Source of the DNA: Schizochytrium sp. TIO01
Lineage: Eukaryota > Sar > Bigyra > Thraustochytrida > Thraustochytriidae
Direction: 5' to 3'
Assembly: GCA_004764695.1 (NCBI GenBank)
Contig: SMSO01000032.1
Span: 1,820,501 to 1,884,500, forward strand
DNA length: 64,000 bases
Positions 21,242 to 33,133 of this stretch are shown in pieces. The notes under the pieces are model-generated. The model worked only from the letters and a program-made list of their open reading frames with translations, made no database searches and was not told the DNA's origin. Each line of letters starts with the position of its first letter. Position 1 is the first letter of the stretch. Made by a program: the position numbers and the translations under genes.

Positions 21242-21705
21242 GATGCAACGCCATGAAGACGGTGATGATGCCAAGGAGGTCGGTCTTTTTTAGCCTCTGG
21301 TATATGCATCTTGGCCTTGAACCACGAGTCTGACATTTTCTCTTTCGAGAAGGTGCTCAAGGAGCTCGACGGTGGTTCATGCAAGTTGGTCGCAGTGCGT
21401 GACCACAACCTGGCCGACTCCACCGCTGTCACAGGCGTCCAGTAGGGCGAGCAAGTCCGGCCTTTTCAAGCTAACCTCGCTACCGATGCCTTTTTAGACG
21501 GCTGGGGCGTCTGGATACGCGCTCTGAATGTCACCAGTCTGGCCTTTGAAATTCTCTTTCTGTTTGACGGAGGAAACTCTGGCGTAGATAATGGTAAGGT
21601 CAGTGCTGTGTTGCTTGCGGCTGACGGAACTGCGGCCTTTTATATGGGCTCAACATCGTCTCTTGTGTATATGCGCTTGCCTTCCGGGAAGCGCCTGAGG
21701 GGCAC
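21215..21705 (-). pseudogene. tnpA: IS607-type serine recombinase (TnpA) relic
   Basis: The fragments follow the IS607 TnpA order. A MerR-like helix-turn-helix end (LRRFPEGKRIYTRDDVEP, near 21695-21640) is followed in another frame by the catalytic serine motif IIYARVSSVKQKENF (about 21600-21550). Then come IQSAYPDAPAV-stop-KGIGSEVSLKRPDLLALLD, VGQVVVTHCDQLA-stop-TTVELLEHLLE and VRLVVQGQDAYTRG-stop. The closing DLLGIITVFMALHHGKRAAQ (about 21277-21218) lies in a shifted frame. These match the family's YARVSSxxQK, GSGxNFKRxGLxxLL, VVAHRDRLxRFG and DLLxIITVF..R.xGxR. The motif's Arg residues in the catalytic region are lost (HCDQLA for HRDRLA). At least two internal stops and two frame changes are present. 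In living elements the serine recombinase cuts and joins DNA at short core sites and overlaps the tnpB start, as here. Confidence 0.86.
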
Positions 21706-22706
21706 TCACTAAGGCGCCAAACTTCTGGTTGAAATGCTTTGAAATTTAAGTTGGAGGTTTGCTTCAGTTGTAGTGTTTGGAGCTTGGTGGTTCCTTGGCC
21801 GTGCCATTTTCTGACCTAATCTCCACTTCTTCACAAAAACCTGAATAAGTATGATATATATATATATCATTTATATTAAATAGACACTATTTGAAGGTTA
21901 TATTAGTTCTAACGTTTTTATAGGTACGGATAGAATCCATGAGTACCTTTTAGTCAGTTAATAGATAGGCACTGATGCCAAGGCTTGAGCTTACACTCTT
22001 ATCATGATCACTTTCATCGTTTATTTTATTTTCCAAAGGCTTCGAGTTGTAAGCATACAAGTATCTAAAAAGGCAGTTGCACAGCTACGTGCTACTGCGA
22101 AGAGAATACGAAAGGACCAAAGAAATAAACTTTTGCATCTTTTCAAAGAGGATACGATATAACTCGCTAACTCTTGAATCTTCAATTGATTCATCAATCA
22201 GCGCATGTAACAGACATCAACGAACTATATGAATGTTGAAAATCAGTTTGAGCTAAGCCCCAAGTCCAACTAGATATACTGAGTCCAAAACGTTTTCACG
22301 CAGAAACACAGTAGTAACTAGTGCACTTTGAATTTGTGAATAATCAATTTGGTTGATTTCACCTGCAACTGGACATTGATAAACATCGACCAAGCGGCAT
22401 TGGTGCTCATTTCTCTATGGCATACTACCTCTTAAGTTTACTAATACTTGCATAGAACTACAGCGATGTTTGCTTGGCATGTTTCTTCAACCAGTTGTCT
22501 TAGTAATTAATTCGAAAATGCCAAGCTGTAATTAATCTTTAGTAAGCAAATGGTTGGCCCGTTGGAATCTGAACGTAATAAATGTTGACAGAACATAATT
22601 TTTGCCACGATAATAACCTTGAATCTCACAAAATTTCACGGATTATTACACTAAGAATATGACGATCACCACATAAATCGATTTTACATCTTACGAACAC
22701 CACCTA
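21706..22706. other. AT-rich intergenic region
   Basis: No gene seen. It contains a short (AT)n run near 21853-21868 and the 3' flank of the orphan gene. The outer end of the IS607 relic probably lies in the first 100 bases. Confidence 0.5.
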
Positions 22707-24487
22707 TCAAGGACGATCGTAAAGCATTCGTAGACTCATCGCAAGTCGTTTTGCATTCTCTGCGACGGACACATGCAGTGTCTCATTAGTGCGTTTATTT
22801 CCTCGGAAAACCTCGTTTGCTTTCCTTACTGTTACAATGACACCCACTTTTGGGCAAAAGACTTGCGATATTGTACTCAATGAGACATCCGTTGGAAAGC
22901 TTGAGGTTGCCCAATTTGCTGTGTGCGAGAGATTCGATTCATACTCGGAAGTGAGAAGAGGAGTGCCGTTTGTGTAAGTATGATTTCTTGCAAAAGAATT
23001 CTGTGGGTTATGTTTTCCACTATTGTCGTTGTGAAAGGCCTGTGAGAAGCCATCATCAGCTTGCATAGTGTTGGTCGAAATATTTAGACATTTTTTCTGA
23101 CTCGTCTCTTTCAAACTTTCTTTTCCGTCCCTGTGCAAAAGGTTTTGCTGGACTACGTCATATACTGAAGCTGCCTGAGAGTATTGAAACACTGGTAAAG
23201 GTAAGTTCTTCTCATTCGCTGACTATGAACAAATATTCCTATGTATGAAAACTTACGAGACCGATCTACAGATTAAATTTCCAAAGTTTTCAAGGCGAGT
23301 GATTTATGATTCATATCAGTAACAAAATCCTCTCCAATGCTGTTAGACTTTATTGATATTCCAAATGCTCTATCCCTAGTACAACTTACCTTGCTTAAGC
23401 GCCTGACACGAGGAACCTGACCAGCACGGGCGATTTTTTCAAGCTGAACACGCGGCAAGCGCTCTGCCATAGCTCGGATTGATGCGTTGCGTTCACGAAT
23501 GGGATCGCTGAAAGAAAGCATAAGGTTTTCTCGTGTCACTTTGATAGTATAAATCACATTTTGGAAAGCTCTTTCAACGACGGAGTTGTTTTCCAGCGAA
23601 TTCGAAATGGATTTCTTAATGATAGCTTTTTTTGGAGACTTTTTTCCAGATATCGCAACCTGATGTTTTTGAGTTTGTTTCACCAGATTCATCTTGGAGG
23701 GCAAGTTCACTTTTGCTCCAGGTTTGCTTTTCAATTTGCTTGTCGAGACTGATTCTTTACTATCAGAGTTCGAGACGCCGGAACATATCGTGACAGAAGT
23801 CTTCTCTTCGTGATTTTTACTCTTAGGTTCTTCCTCATCTGCAAGTTGTTGCTGACTCACAGATGTTTCCGATGCAAGCTTCGAACGGTTAAGATTCAGT
23901 GCAGGGCTCATGGAGGATAGCACATCGTTGTTCGCAAGTGATTTAGCATCTGCGCTTATTGTCGTCTTTTGTGTATTGCACGGTTGCTGTAAATGCCGAG
24001 CTTGAATAACTGAGTTTGTATACGTGGAGTTTGGAAGAGTATTTGGTAACTTTGATGCAGAAGTCGACTCGGTGTCCAAACTTTTATTCGTAGCTGTGTT
24101 TGGGCACGGGCGGGCCTTTGCTGCTTCAACCATGATTGACGTACTAGTCTCTGTTTCCATGACTTTTGAAGAACAGGTTTCCTTGTTATGATTATGTTGC
24201 TTTATAGCAGTGAAGTGATTTGACCGACTTTGGATGTTGTGCTCAGATATTGCTGGGGTACTTCTCGGTTGCGTAGTGGTGTTGGACACAGATCGTTGAT
24301 CGCACTGAAGCAACTCGTGCAACGTTGCGTTTGCGTTAGATATTGTGCAGTGCTCAAAGCAATTCTGTACACTCTTGCTCGATTGGGCCGTGTTCAGGAA
24401 ACAAACTTCCGACCTTGCCGACATTACGATGCTGTCTCGATTAATATCAGGGGTTGTTGTGTCTGTTGCTGGTATACTTGTTTTCAT
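22707..24487 (-). CDS. orphan Ser/Thr/Asn-rich protein, two exons
   Basis: I do not recognise the family. Exon 1 is 24487-23390 (366 codons, starting MKTSIPATDTTTPDINRDS) and exon 2 is 23222-22707 (171 residues plus stop), for 537 residues. The donor AAG|GTAAGT and the acceptor CATAG|TCA are both phase 0, and an in-frame TAG just before the acceptor rules out simple read-through. The first 290 residues are low in complexity (Ser, Thr, Asn, Gln) and likely disordered. A Lys-rich patch (about 270-290) is followed by a conserved-looking basic helical segment (VERAFQNVIYTIKVTREN..., about 300-365). The C-terminal 50 residues (CPKVGVIVTVRKANEVFRG, then a helix ending SLRMLYDRP) look folded. A nuclear or cytoskeletal scaffold would fit the composition, but that is only a guess. 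A further upstream exon cannot be excluded. Confidence 0.6.
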
Positions 24488-25099
24488 GACGCTTCAAGTT
24501 TGGCAATAAATGGTCCTGTTCGATCAGTAAATGTATCTCGTGTGAAATTTAAATTTCGGAATTTTGAAATTTTGAAAATTCAAATCTTGAAAAATTTCCT
24601 TTTGCCACATTGCATTTTGCCACATTTGGAAAAACAAATTAGCATAGTACCTCGACGAAAGAACGATTCATACTCAAATCTTGAACGCCATGTTCCGCCA
24701 GGACCTTCTTTAAGAGTTCCGAGAAACCATATCCTCATCGCATTTAGAGCTAGCGTTCTTTGTTGAATTAAAAATAGTTGGTTTCCTTAATGCATGCCGA
24801 AATACTTGCAAGGGCCGACTAAAGACCAAATTGTACTCTTCATTACGAAAGAAAACAAAAGAATTGGAAAACACATCACAAAGATAGACTTTTTGGTTTG
24901 AGAATTGAGAACTAGAAAGAAAGCAAAGGATCGGGATCGTAGTAGGGATTGATATACACCAGCCAAAGCTCCACAAGTGCATGACAGAGATGTACTACTG
25001 CGGAGGTTGGTCCCACGAATCAAAATAACTCCTTCGCGCGACGAAAAGAAAAAAGACACAACATTGCTGCCCTACGCAGGCAGGCTAAATCGAATTGAC
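24488..25099. other. intergenic region
   Basis: This lies upstream of the orphan gene and downstream of the first SLC6 gene. Around 24545-24605 it has repeated short TTGAAATTTTGAAAATT-like words. No gene is supported. Confidence 0.5.
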
Positions 25100-27025
25100 T
25101 TAGGCGTCAAGGCGGGGGTCGGAGAAAGCCGAGGGCTTGAAGATACCAAAGACGAACAAGCCGACAATGGTGCAAATAGTGAAGGTACCAATAATCTGGT
25201 AACCAGGACCGTAGCCTCCATACGGAGTGATGATAAGGTTAGAGAGACTTACAAGAGAAAGATAGCAGAGCACGGGGCACATGATGTAACGCATGTGGAA
25301 AACCCAAATGGTGGGCAGAGTCCAGTTGCCCGGTGCTCCCTCGGTGAGGGTCTCGTTGAAGAACTCCTTGAGAGTGTTGGGGCCCTTGAGGGTAATTGTC
25401 CAGAAAGCCTCTTTGAAGTCACCTCCGAGAGTGCGAGAGGCCAAGAGAGTCGGGATAATAAAAGAGAGGATTACAAAAAAGGCGCCAATGAATGGGATTC
25501 CAAAATACTCGCTGAACGGCATCCAGCTCGCACCATGGTTGTAATATCCAACACGAGCGTTGTGCTCGGGAAGGGCAATGGAGGTGAGAGTGAAGAACAC
25601 AATGCCAAACCAGAAGAGGGCAGCATGAAGGATAACCGGAAGGGATCCAACAGAGTCAACGCACTTGTCAATGCCGGCAATCCATCCACCAGCAACAGCC
25701 TCAGCAAAGCCCATAATGGCGAGACCAAGAGAAGACGCAAATCGATCCACAGTATCAAGAAGGAGATATCCAATGTCTGCGCAGTAGATAAAAGTGCACG
25801 CACAGCAGATCACACAGAAGATCAACACAAGCTTCTTGCGAGGGTAGTGGCCAAGCCAGTGGGTCTCGCGGAAGTTTAGTACACAGGATTCGAGGAGGGA
25901 GAATGCCGAATCAACACCGAGCATGTAAACCGTAATAAAGAAAAGGATGCAGAGCACATTAGCACCCGCAGATGGCACCATAGAAAGACCTGCCGGGTAG
26001 GCCACGAAAGCAAGACTAGGACCAGAGAGCAAACTCTCGGAGTTGAGGTATGCAATTGAGAGGCCAGACTGACCTGCCATATAGCCAACAACAGTAAACA
26101 CTGCGAAACCAGCCATAAATGAGAAGAGGGAGTTACAGCAAGCCACCACGACGGCATCTTGCAGAACGTTCTGGTTTCTTGGGTTCATGCTTGCAAAACC
26201 GGCCATGACACCAGCAGCAAGACTGAGCGAAAAGAAAATTTGAGAAAATGCATCAGCCCACATTTCACCATTCTGCAGTTGTGTCATGTCCCAAGTTCCA
26301 ATGTATGCGACTACACCTGCCTTTGCGTTGTCGAGGGTGCCACCAACGATAAGGAGAATGAAAAGAGTTCCCACAGGGAGAAGCACCGTAACCCAAACAG
26401 CCTTGGAAACAAAGTCTTGGCCATTGGTAAGAATAGCCCACACGGAGATCCACATCACAATGGAGCCGGCGAAAACATAAGAAGAAATAACTTCAGTGTG
26501 GCGGAAGTCGGACGAGTCGAATTTAAGAAGGTCGTAGAAGGCCTCCTGGGGCTTGGTGAATGTATCATTGCCAGTTACGCCGCGGATAGACCATGGCAAC
26601 GATGGGAAGAAGGACTCGACAAGCATAGCATTACTCCAGCCCATGATGACAGTGTAGTAGCCCACGATGTAAAATGCAATCAAGGCGGTACTGAGACCAA
26701 GGCCGGCAAGGCGTGGGTGAATCTTGCCAAAAGCTTGTGTTGCGGCACGGCGGTAACACTGGCCGAGGCAAAACTCAAGCTGGAGCAGAGGGATGCCGAC
26801 AACCACAAGAGCAAGCAAATAGGGAATGAAAAAGGCTCCACCACCATACTTGAAGGAGAGATAGGGGAAGCGCCAAAAGTTACCCAGACCAATGGCAGAT
26901 CCAACACTACCAAGGATGAAAGCAGTGCGCGAAGACCATGTCTCCTCCTTATTAGAGGTTTCGACCTCTTCGACGTATCCGCTTTCAGGGTCCACCTTGG
27001 AACCCGGAGCAGTAACCACGGACAT
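25100..27025 (-). CDS. SLC6-type Na+/Cl--dependent symporter, paralog 1
   Basis: The 641-residue, intron-free protein belongs to the neurotransmitter:sodium symporter family (LeuT fold, about 12 helices), which imports amino acids or related compounds with sodium at the plasma membrane. Helix 1 carries the sodium and substrate motif GSAIGLGNFWRFPY (residues 42-55). Where monoamine carriers have Asp it has Gly, which points to an amino acid or osmolyte substrate. The residues that bind chloride in SERT are all present: Tyr69, Gln262 and Ser266 (SQIFFSLS), Asn298 and Ser302 (NSLFS). Chloride dependence is therefore predicted. Helix 8 is FFITVYMLGVDSAFSLLES. Codon choice favours GAG, AAG, ATC and GTC more than neighbouring genes, suggesting strong expression. 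Long antisense open frames (for example 300 and 349 codons) are shadows of this bias. A second copy lies 20 kb downstream. Confidence 0.96.
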   Translation of the reverse strand: MSVVTAPGSKVDPESGYVEEVETSNKEETWSSRTAFILGSVGSAIGLGNFWRFPYLSFKYGGGAFFIPYLLALVVVGIPLLQLEFCLGQCYRRAATQAFGKIHPRLAGLGLSTALIAFYIVGYYTVIMGWSNAMLVESFFPSLPWSIRGVTGNDTFTKPQEAFYDLLKFDSSDFRHTEVISSYVFAGSIVMWISVWAILTNGQDFVSKAVWVTVLLPVGTLFILLIVGGTLDNAKAGVVAYIGTWDMTQLQNGEMWADAFSQIFFSLSLAAGVMAGFASMNPRNQNVLQDAVVVACCNSLFSFMAGFAVFTVVGYMAGQSGLSIAYLNSESLLSGPSLAFVAYPAGLSMVPSAGANVLCILFFITVYMLGVDSAFSLLESCVLNFRETHWLGHYPRKKLVLIFCVICCACTFIYCADIGYLLLDTVDRFASSLGLAIMGFAEAVAGGWIAGIDKCVDSVGSLPVILHAALFWFGIVFFTLTSIALPEHNARVGYYNHGASWMPFSEYFGIPFIGAFFVILSFIIPTLLASRTLGGDFKEAFWTITLKGPNTLKEFFNETLTEGAPGNWTLPTIWVFHMRYIMCPVLCYLSLVSLSNLIITPYGGYGPGYQIIGTFTICTIVGLFVFGIFKPSAFSDPRLDA

Positions 27026-27180
27026 GATTCTTGGGGGTGCAAACTAGTAAAGAGCTCTGTTTTGCTTTTATTCAAAGATACACACTACTCAAGTAGCCTT
27101 TTGCTGCTTGAGATGGTATATTTGGTTTTGGTTTTGGTTTTGGTTTTGGTTTGGTTTTGGTTTTGGTTTTGGTTTTGTAG
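27026..27180 (-). promoter_or_regulatory. 5' leader of SLC6 paralog 1 with (CCAAAA)n tract
   Basis: Just upstream of the start codon, the transcribed strand reads CAAAACCAAAACC-type hexamers over 27177-27121 (TTTTGG on the plus strand). A shorter CAAAACCAAAAC occurs upstream of the second SLC6 gene (about 48725-48745). Promoter or 5' UTR status is inferred from position only. Confidence 0.4.
27121..27177 (+). repeat. (GGTTTT)n hexanucleotide tract
   Basis: About nine copies of GGTTTT with one TTTGG variant unit, spanning 57 bases directly upstream of the first SLC6 gene. Confidence 0.9.
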
Positions 27181-30100
27181 CCATGGGACTTTCACATCTT
27201 CAAGATGAGGTGTTTCATATATTTACAGATGCGCATAAGTGGATCTGGGAAATTCTACTTAGCCAAAACATTAGAGTGGTCTGTGAGGGACACACAAGGA
27301 TTGAATTTGCAATTCATCCACTACAACTCCTTTAAAAAAGGATTAAAGACAAGACATGAAAACTAAGCATTACCCAAGAAGGAAGAAGACATGCACACTA
27401 CAGAAAGCCTTATGTTCAATTGAAACAAATGGGCGTAAGCAGAGGAGAAAAAAGTGTAGTTTCATGTTGCGTAGAGATGATCGCGAACACATGAAAGAGA
27501 GACAGTGGGGAGTCACCCCACTGGGTGTATCTGGGAGTGATGAAAGCTAGAACAGGCACTGTTTACTACTAGGATTACGAAAAGTTTTATTTTGACTTTT
27601 AAAAACATAACAGATCAAAAAATTAAAAGTAAAAGTAAATATTAAGAATAAAAGAAAGAAGGTAAAATGTAGTCAAAATTACAGAGCTAGTTGTTTATGC
27701 ATTTAGCCGACTCTTTTCCTTTCTGTTTCTGTCTGTAATGCGTGGATCTTTTTCTTGGCGTATGCATAAAAAAGAAAAATTGTTGCATTAAACCTAATAA
27801 GTACTTGGAACGCATCAAATTAAAGGAAGCAAAACAATCGAAAAAGAAAGTAGTTGTAAATATGAATTGTCATTCGGCATCCTTTATTACCTTTTCATCT
27901 TTCGGGTTGGAAGTTCATGACTAACTTACAAATACAAACTTCCTCCTTATGAATTCCACATTATTATTGTTATGACTATTATTAGTGGTAGTATTGTTGT
28001 TGCTATATAAAAGCAATACTAATTTTAAGGAAATGAAAGTAGAACAGACTAAAAGTGGAGCATTCACTTTATTATGATTATTATTACTATTGTTATTGCT
28101 ATTATTCTTTCTTCTTTTTTTCAAAGAAGGTAGCGATCGTATCGATTCTGACAACCATCATGAGTTCTGGTCGCTTGCTACAGCACATTCTTTCGCATCA
28201 GGTCACGTTAGATAGGCGAACGTAGCAGCTAAGCTACTCATCTTTCAAGTCTATGGAGGGGCAATGGCAATGGCACGAGGCCTCTGCTTCTATGTCAGGT
28301 GAAGATGAAGCATTTCTTATGAAAAGCTGTATCTTATCATCTTAGGCTTAGTCCAGGGTGCCATTTGGCCAGACTCTAAAGCATAGATGCTAGCACGCTA
28401 CACGCAACGCGACGAGCATTAGTATCCAGGCGCCTACCTAGATGCGTCAGGAGAGCTCAGAGCCATAACAATTTACTCCCCCTAAGGCGGCATCCAGGTG
28501 CGTACCTACGCTTATAAAATCAACAGACCCATCTTCGGTTCGAGCTTGGCGCTGTCCTACGGCTTCATTTCCTCAGGTTTACACGGAAGATGAAAAAAAC
28601 AAACAAACTCGCTAAAACAAGAGAACCTTGGCCGTCTATTCTGGGCTTGAAAACCCCACCATCGCTCTAAGTATTTGTAGACTTGCTTGTTTCCTTCTAC
28701 TAAAAGGCACTGCACGCTGTTCTTTGATTTATAAAAAGTACATAGGTGCAAAGAGAGGCTAGTGCGAAGCAAAGGTGGGTGCCATTCCTCTCCTTTTCAT
28801 ATAGTTATCTCCAGGCGCGCCCCACTGCCATCGTCTGCTGGTTTGCCGGGAGGTGCAGACCGAGTGACGAATCGTCGGTCACCAGGTGGTGGCTTTCCAG
28901 GAGTTTTGGCAAAGCAGCCAGGCATTCAAGAGATCGATCGGTGGCTTCTCTGTCAGTGCTCGTGATTCCTTCCACGCGGACCAAGAACTGCCTGCCTGCC
29001 TCGGCATGTCCTGACGAGCAAGTTCGCGCACTCCAAGTTGGAGAAAGGCGACTGCTCGAGAATTGAGTGCTGAACGACAATCTGCCTCTGCTCTTATTTA
29101 TGGCTGTCATTGTGCTTAGTGCTCTTTTCTCCATCCCTTCGTTGGCGAAGATCTATTTACAAATCAAAGCCTTCAGCAGAAAGAAATAAGTGATGATGGC
29201 GATGATTCTCGACTCGCTGGTGAGAAAGATCTCACCTCTTTCGTACGCTGCATCACTAAACGAGTGAGTCCCAAGGTCGTTTCTTAAAAACCAAATTAAA
29301 ACAAAGTCATGGCCGCTGCTAGGGTAAGCGCTAGCCAGCGGCTACTGTAGGTAGGGCACGAGCCCACGAAAGAGGAAAATTGAGGCGGCAGAAGGTAAAA
29401 TTAATATAAATTAGATAAATTAGATTACATGAAGCCCAGTGTTGAAGAATAGAAGCGAAATGGGGCGCCTGAGTTGGAGTCGGTAGTACCTGCAGGGTCC
29501 TGAGCCGCTCGGAGGCTGATCTGTGTCCTGGGTGGCTGGCTCATTGATCGCTTTTGCATAAGCATATTCCAAGCAATTCAATTTGGGCAGTTCTTTTTTT
29601 ATCGTAAATCATCTCCTAGATGAAAAACAAATTATTTGCTTCGCCTCGCGTCGCGTAGGTTAGCTTTGCTTTGCTCTGTTTTCTTTTCTTTCTCCTTACT
29701 GATAAAGTAAGAAAGCGCTTCAGAAATGACTGTTGTAGGTCTTCCTTCTTCTTCCTCCACGGCGAGGAGTCTTCTACCCCTTTGCTATACACGTGCACAC
29801 ACTTTTTTAATTTAAGATTTTAAATCTCCTTTTAAAGAAACAATTCAAGAATACAAGGCAGAGAAAACGAGTTTAATTTAATAAAATATAATACAATTTT
29901 TAAAATGTGTAGAGCATGTGATTTCTATAGAAAACTATCTACATCAAAAGATAGGTTATCTACGTTCTGTTGCAGGAAGATGTACGATTTCTGCTCGTAC
30001 TTGCGAGTAGGTAGGTAAATGGGCAATCTTGGTGTTGCTAGAGACTGTTCTTGCCCACGGATTTGTCTCGAAAACGAAGTACTTTTGAAACAATAAAATC

Positions 30101-33065
30101 TACTTTTGAAACAAACAATGAATGGTATAGGGAGACTCGAAAATCGGCCGGTGTCATAAAGGTCACGATGGATCTTCAAGGCTTACGGGATTCTTGAACT
30201 TGCTGTAAAATTCTCTCATGACTTAGCTTGGGCAATTTGTTATAAATAACTACTTCTAGTAATTTGCAACTACTAAGATTGAACTGACTCAATTAAGATG
30301 TTTTGACGGAATGTTGCTTTGCTAGTCTTGCTCGTCGATTCATTAAGTCATTTACTCTATCTTTCGTGCTCGCTTTGCGGGAATTTCATACGTAAGATCG
30401 ACTGGACTTCCTCCTACATCTTTTGGATGTACTCACAATGACAGATTGAGAGGTGGCAGGGCTCATTCTAGCTGCTACGGTCTCAAACAGTTGCGTTTTA
30501 GCAAAACTCCAAGGGGCTCATCTTTTTCAATTGGGTTGATCTTGGCAGAGTTTGGTTATAACGCCGTATGATGTCCTACTTAATCACCTTGGGCTTTCAA
30601 AGTAGATTACAAAACATAATAACGATGGAAAGTTAAAATCTTGAAATTGGAGTGCACACTCCCCTGACTGAAAACCTGGTCCGGGAGACTCTCCGGCACT
30701 CCTAATGCGTTTTCTCAAAAACAAACAAACAAAGGTAGATAGATAGATAGATAGACGCGTAGATAAAAGAAAGAAATCAATACTCACTCATTCCATCCCG
30801 ATCTCTGCGATTTGCAAGCGTCAGAGCTTTGCGAAGGGTCTCCTTGAAAGTACACAACCCGACTTAAAGAGCGCCCAAACCGGTCGGGCTCGACGACAGG
30901 CGCCATCACAACCTACTAGCTAGCTGCTGCCACGGCTCGTCTGCTGGTCTCTGTTCGTAGTCTTGACCTGGGTCTTCCGTGTTGCTGCCGAGAACAGCTG
31001 GTAGTGGAATGCAGTGAAAGTAATTTGGCGGTCTCACTTGCTCGCACAAGCAAGAACCTCTTAAGCGAGAGCGTTCTTGCACGTAGGTAGATAAGTAGGT
31101 AGGTAGGAGGTACCTTCTTTCTCCACTGATCTATCTATACCATCAAGCTTTTGCAGCCAATCTCGGGAATTGGGATCACTGCCACCTTTCAGGGTTTACC
31201 ATATTTAGCGAACATGCATGCGACGAGTCAGCCTGCTGAGTACCTATGCCGTACAGAGAGAGCTAGGGAAGCAGGGTGACAGCTGTTTACCTTGATCCCG
31301 CAGGGTTCTTTCTTGGAATTTCAATTGACTGTTCTGCAATGGCAATTGCAATCAAGGACGAGGGTTATATCATATCTTTAATTAAAATTATTTTAAATAA
31401 AAGAAAATAGTGGCTAGGTTTCCCCTTTCCCTATTCGCAAACATGACACTACTAGTAGTTTAGTAGTGAGGTAGGTACCCACCTACTAAACTCTAAAAGG
31501 AAAGAAAAGCGTAACCGAAATAAAACGATTATGTAAAGTGCAGGCGCAGGTTTATCAATATTCTGATTCCAATTTGTTCAGTATCTCGCTTGTTGGGATG
31601 ATTATCGTGATTATCATTCTGTTCGTCTTGTTAGCTGGCAGCCTTGCGTTCTCGTGAGTTTCGATCGATCACAACGAGCTCAAAGGTTACGTTTTCTGCT
31701 TTTCTTCTGAGCAAGTACTGCCTTTGTAGGGTTTGACGATTATTTGTTACTCATAGGCGACGCGTTGTAATCGCGGGCGGCATTAGACTGCGGACGCTGT
31801 CGAAGTAGGGATAAAGATAGTATGGGTTTGGAAAAGTTATCGAGGGACTTGTCATGGCGCTGACTAAAGTTGCATCGCACGCGCAAATTCAGGCAGTTTG
31901 AAGACTCGAGGTAACATCTTCTTTGCATCAGTTGACAGAACTTTGGAGTTTAACGAGCAAAGGCACGGCAGCTAAATAATCTGTACTGAAAATTCACAAA
32001 ACAAATAAATCAACGCGATGCTTTTTTTACTTTTACTTTTTTTTTTTGTTCAGCATATCTTAGCTGGGAAGAACGTGCTCAAAGGTTGAAGGATCGACCA
32101 TGAAAAGCTGGACAGCTTCGATCACCTTATAATTATGTATATATTTAATTTTACAAAGACAATTTTATAAAAATAAATTTTAAACTAATATAAAATGAAT
32201 AATATGTTACTTTTATTTTAAAATATTTATGTAGAAAGTAATAGTGCACTTCTTCTTCCAAAAGAAAAGAAAAGAAAGAAAAACAAACCACAGTGTTTTC
32301 AATTTGTCGCCCGTGGCTAGGTCAACTTCAAACGGAGCTTAAATTACTCAACATCGTGCGCTGATTGTGGTTTTCGAGCATTGCTTGAAGATTGCTTCGA
32401 ACATTTGCTTTCCGTGAAGCCGGCAACAGCGATTGCCGTGATTTACATGTAATCTCCTGGACTTGTATTACTGACCTGATTCATTTTTTCTGAACATTTA
32501 ATCGCCTTTCAACTTCTCAATTCGCATGCCTGTCCTTGAAAGCCGCACAAAGATCTTGCACGGCTCACTCTGATCGCAATTGCAACTGCGCGCTAAACAA
32601 CATGCTCTGCTCGAGAGGCCTGAAAATTCAAGGATATATCTGGACTCAATCCACGCAGTACCTGCCAATCTCAATGAACTACAATAAGCTCCATCCTGCA
32701 TTCATTCCCTTCATAATATACGTTGTCCATTTACTAAAAGGTGGTCGTCATGTGGCTTGTTGCAGATGTCTTGGCTCGATGAGGCGGGTCCCGAGACAAG
32801 CCCTGGCACAAATAGGCAGCCGTGGCGCACACTTTCAAGCCTAGCCCCAAAGGGTCTTCGTACCAACCGAAGTCTTTGCGATGTCCAATCTAGAGTTCCC
32901 GCTCAGTCGAGAGAAAGGCTCGGCCGTTGTTTGTTTTGTTTCCCTGAGCCATTTCGAAACGTTGAGAGCCACGGTCACGTGGTGGCGAACCTGCGACTGC
33001 CTGAGTTTCTCGAACCGCTTTAGAGAGAAGCAGCAGCGGAAAACACGGAATTCAAGCCTGGATTC

Positions 33066-33133
33066 TGATCTTGAACTTGATCTTGAACTTGATCTTGATC
33101 TTGAACTTGATGTTGATCTTGATCTTGATCTTG
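33066..33133 (+). repeat. hexanucleotide minisatellite, CTTGAT/CTTGAA variants
   Basis: About eleven copies of a six-base unit alternating TTGATC and TTGAAC forms across 68 bases. Confidence 0.85.

Larger units (their letters stand above)
19920..21705 (-). mobile_element. decayed IS607-family transposon (serine recombinase plus TnpB/Fanzor-type nuclease)
   Basis: On the minus strand a recombinase relic (21705-21215) overlaps the start of a TnpB relic (21241-19920), the arrangement expected of IS607. Both reading frames are broken by several stops and shifts, so the copy is dead. IS607 elements lack terminal inverted repeats, so exact ends cannot be read from one copy; an AT-dinucleotide run lies just outside at about 21850. 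IS607 elements with TnpB or Fanzor proteins are known in giant viruses and in some protists, so acquisition from a virus or bacterium is plausible but not shown. Confidence 0.85.

Noticed and set aside
24977-27208. Long plus-strand open frames (300 and 349 codons) opposite SLC6 paralog 1
   Set aside because: They are antisense to a clear transporter gene, lack motifs, and arise from its biased codon use. The same happens opposite paralog 2 at 47246-47905.
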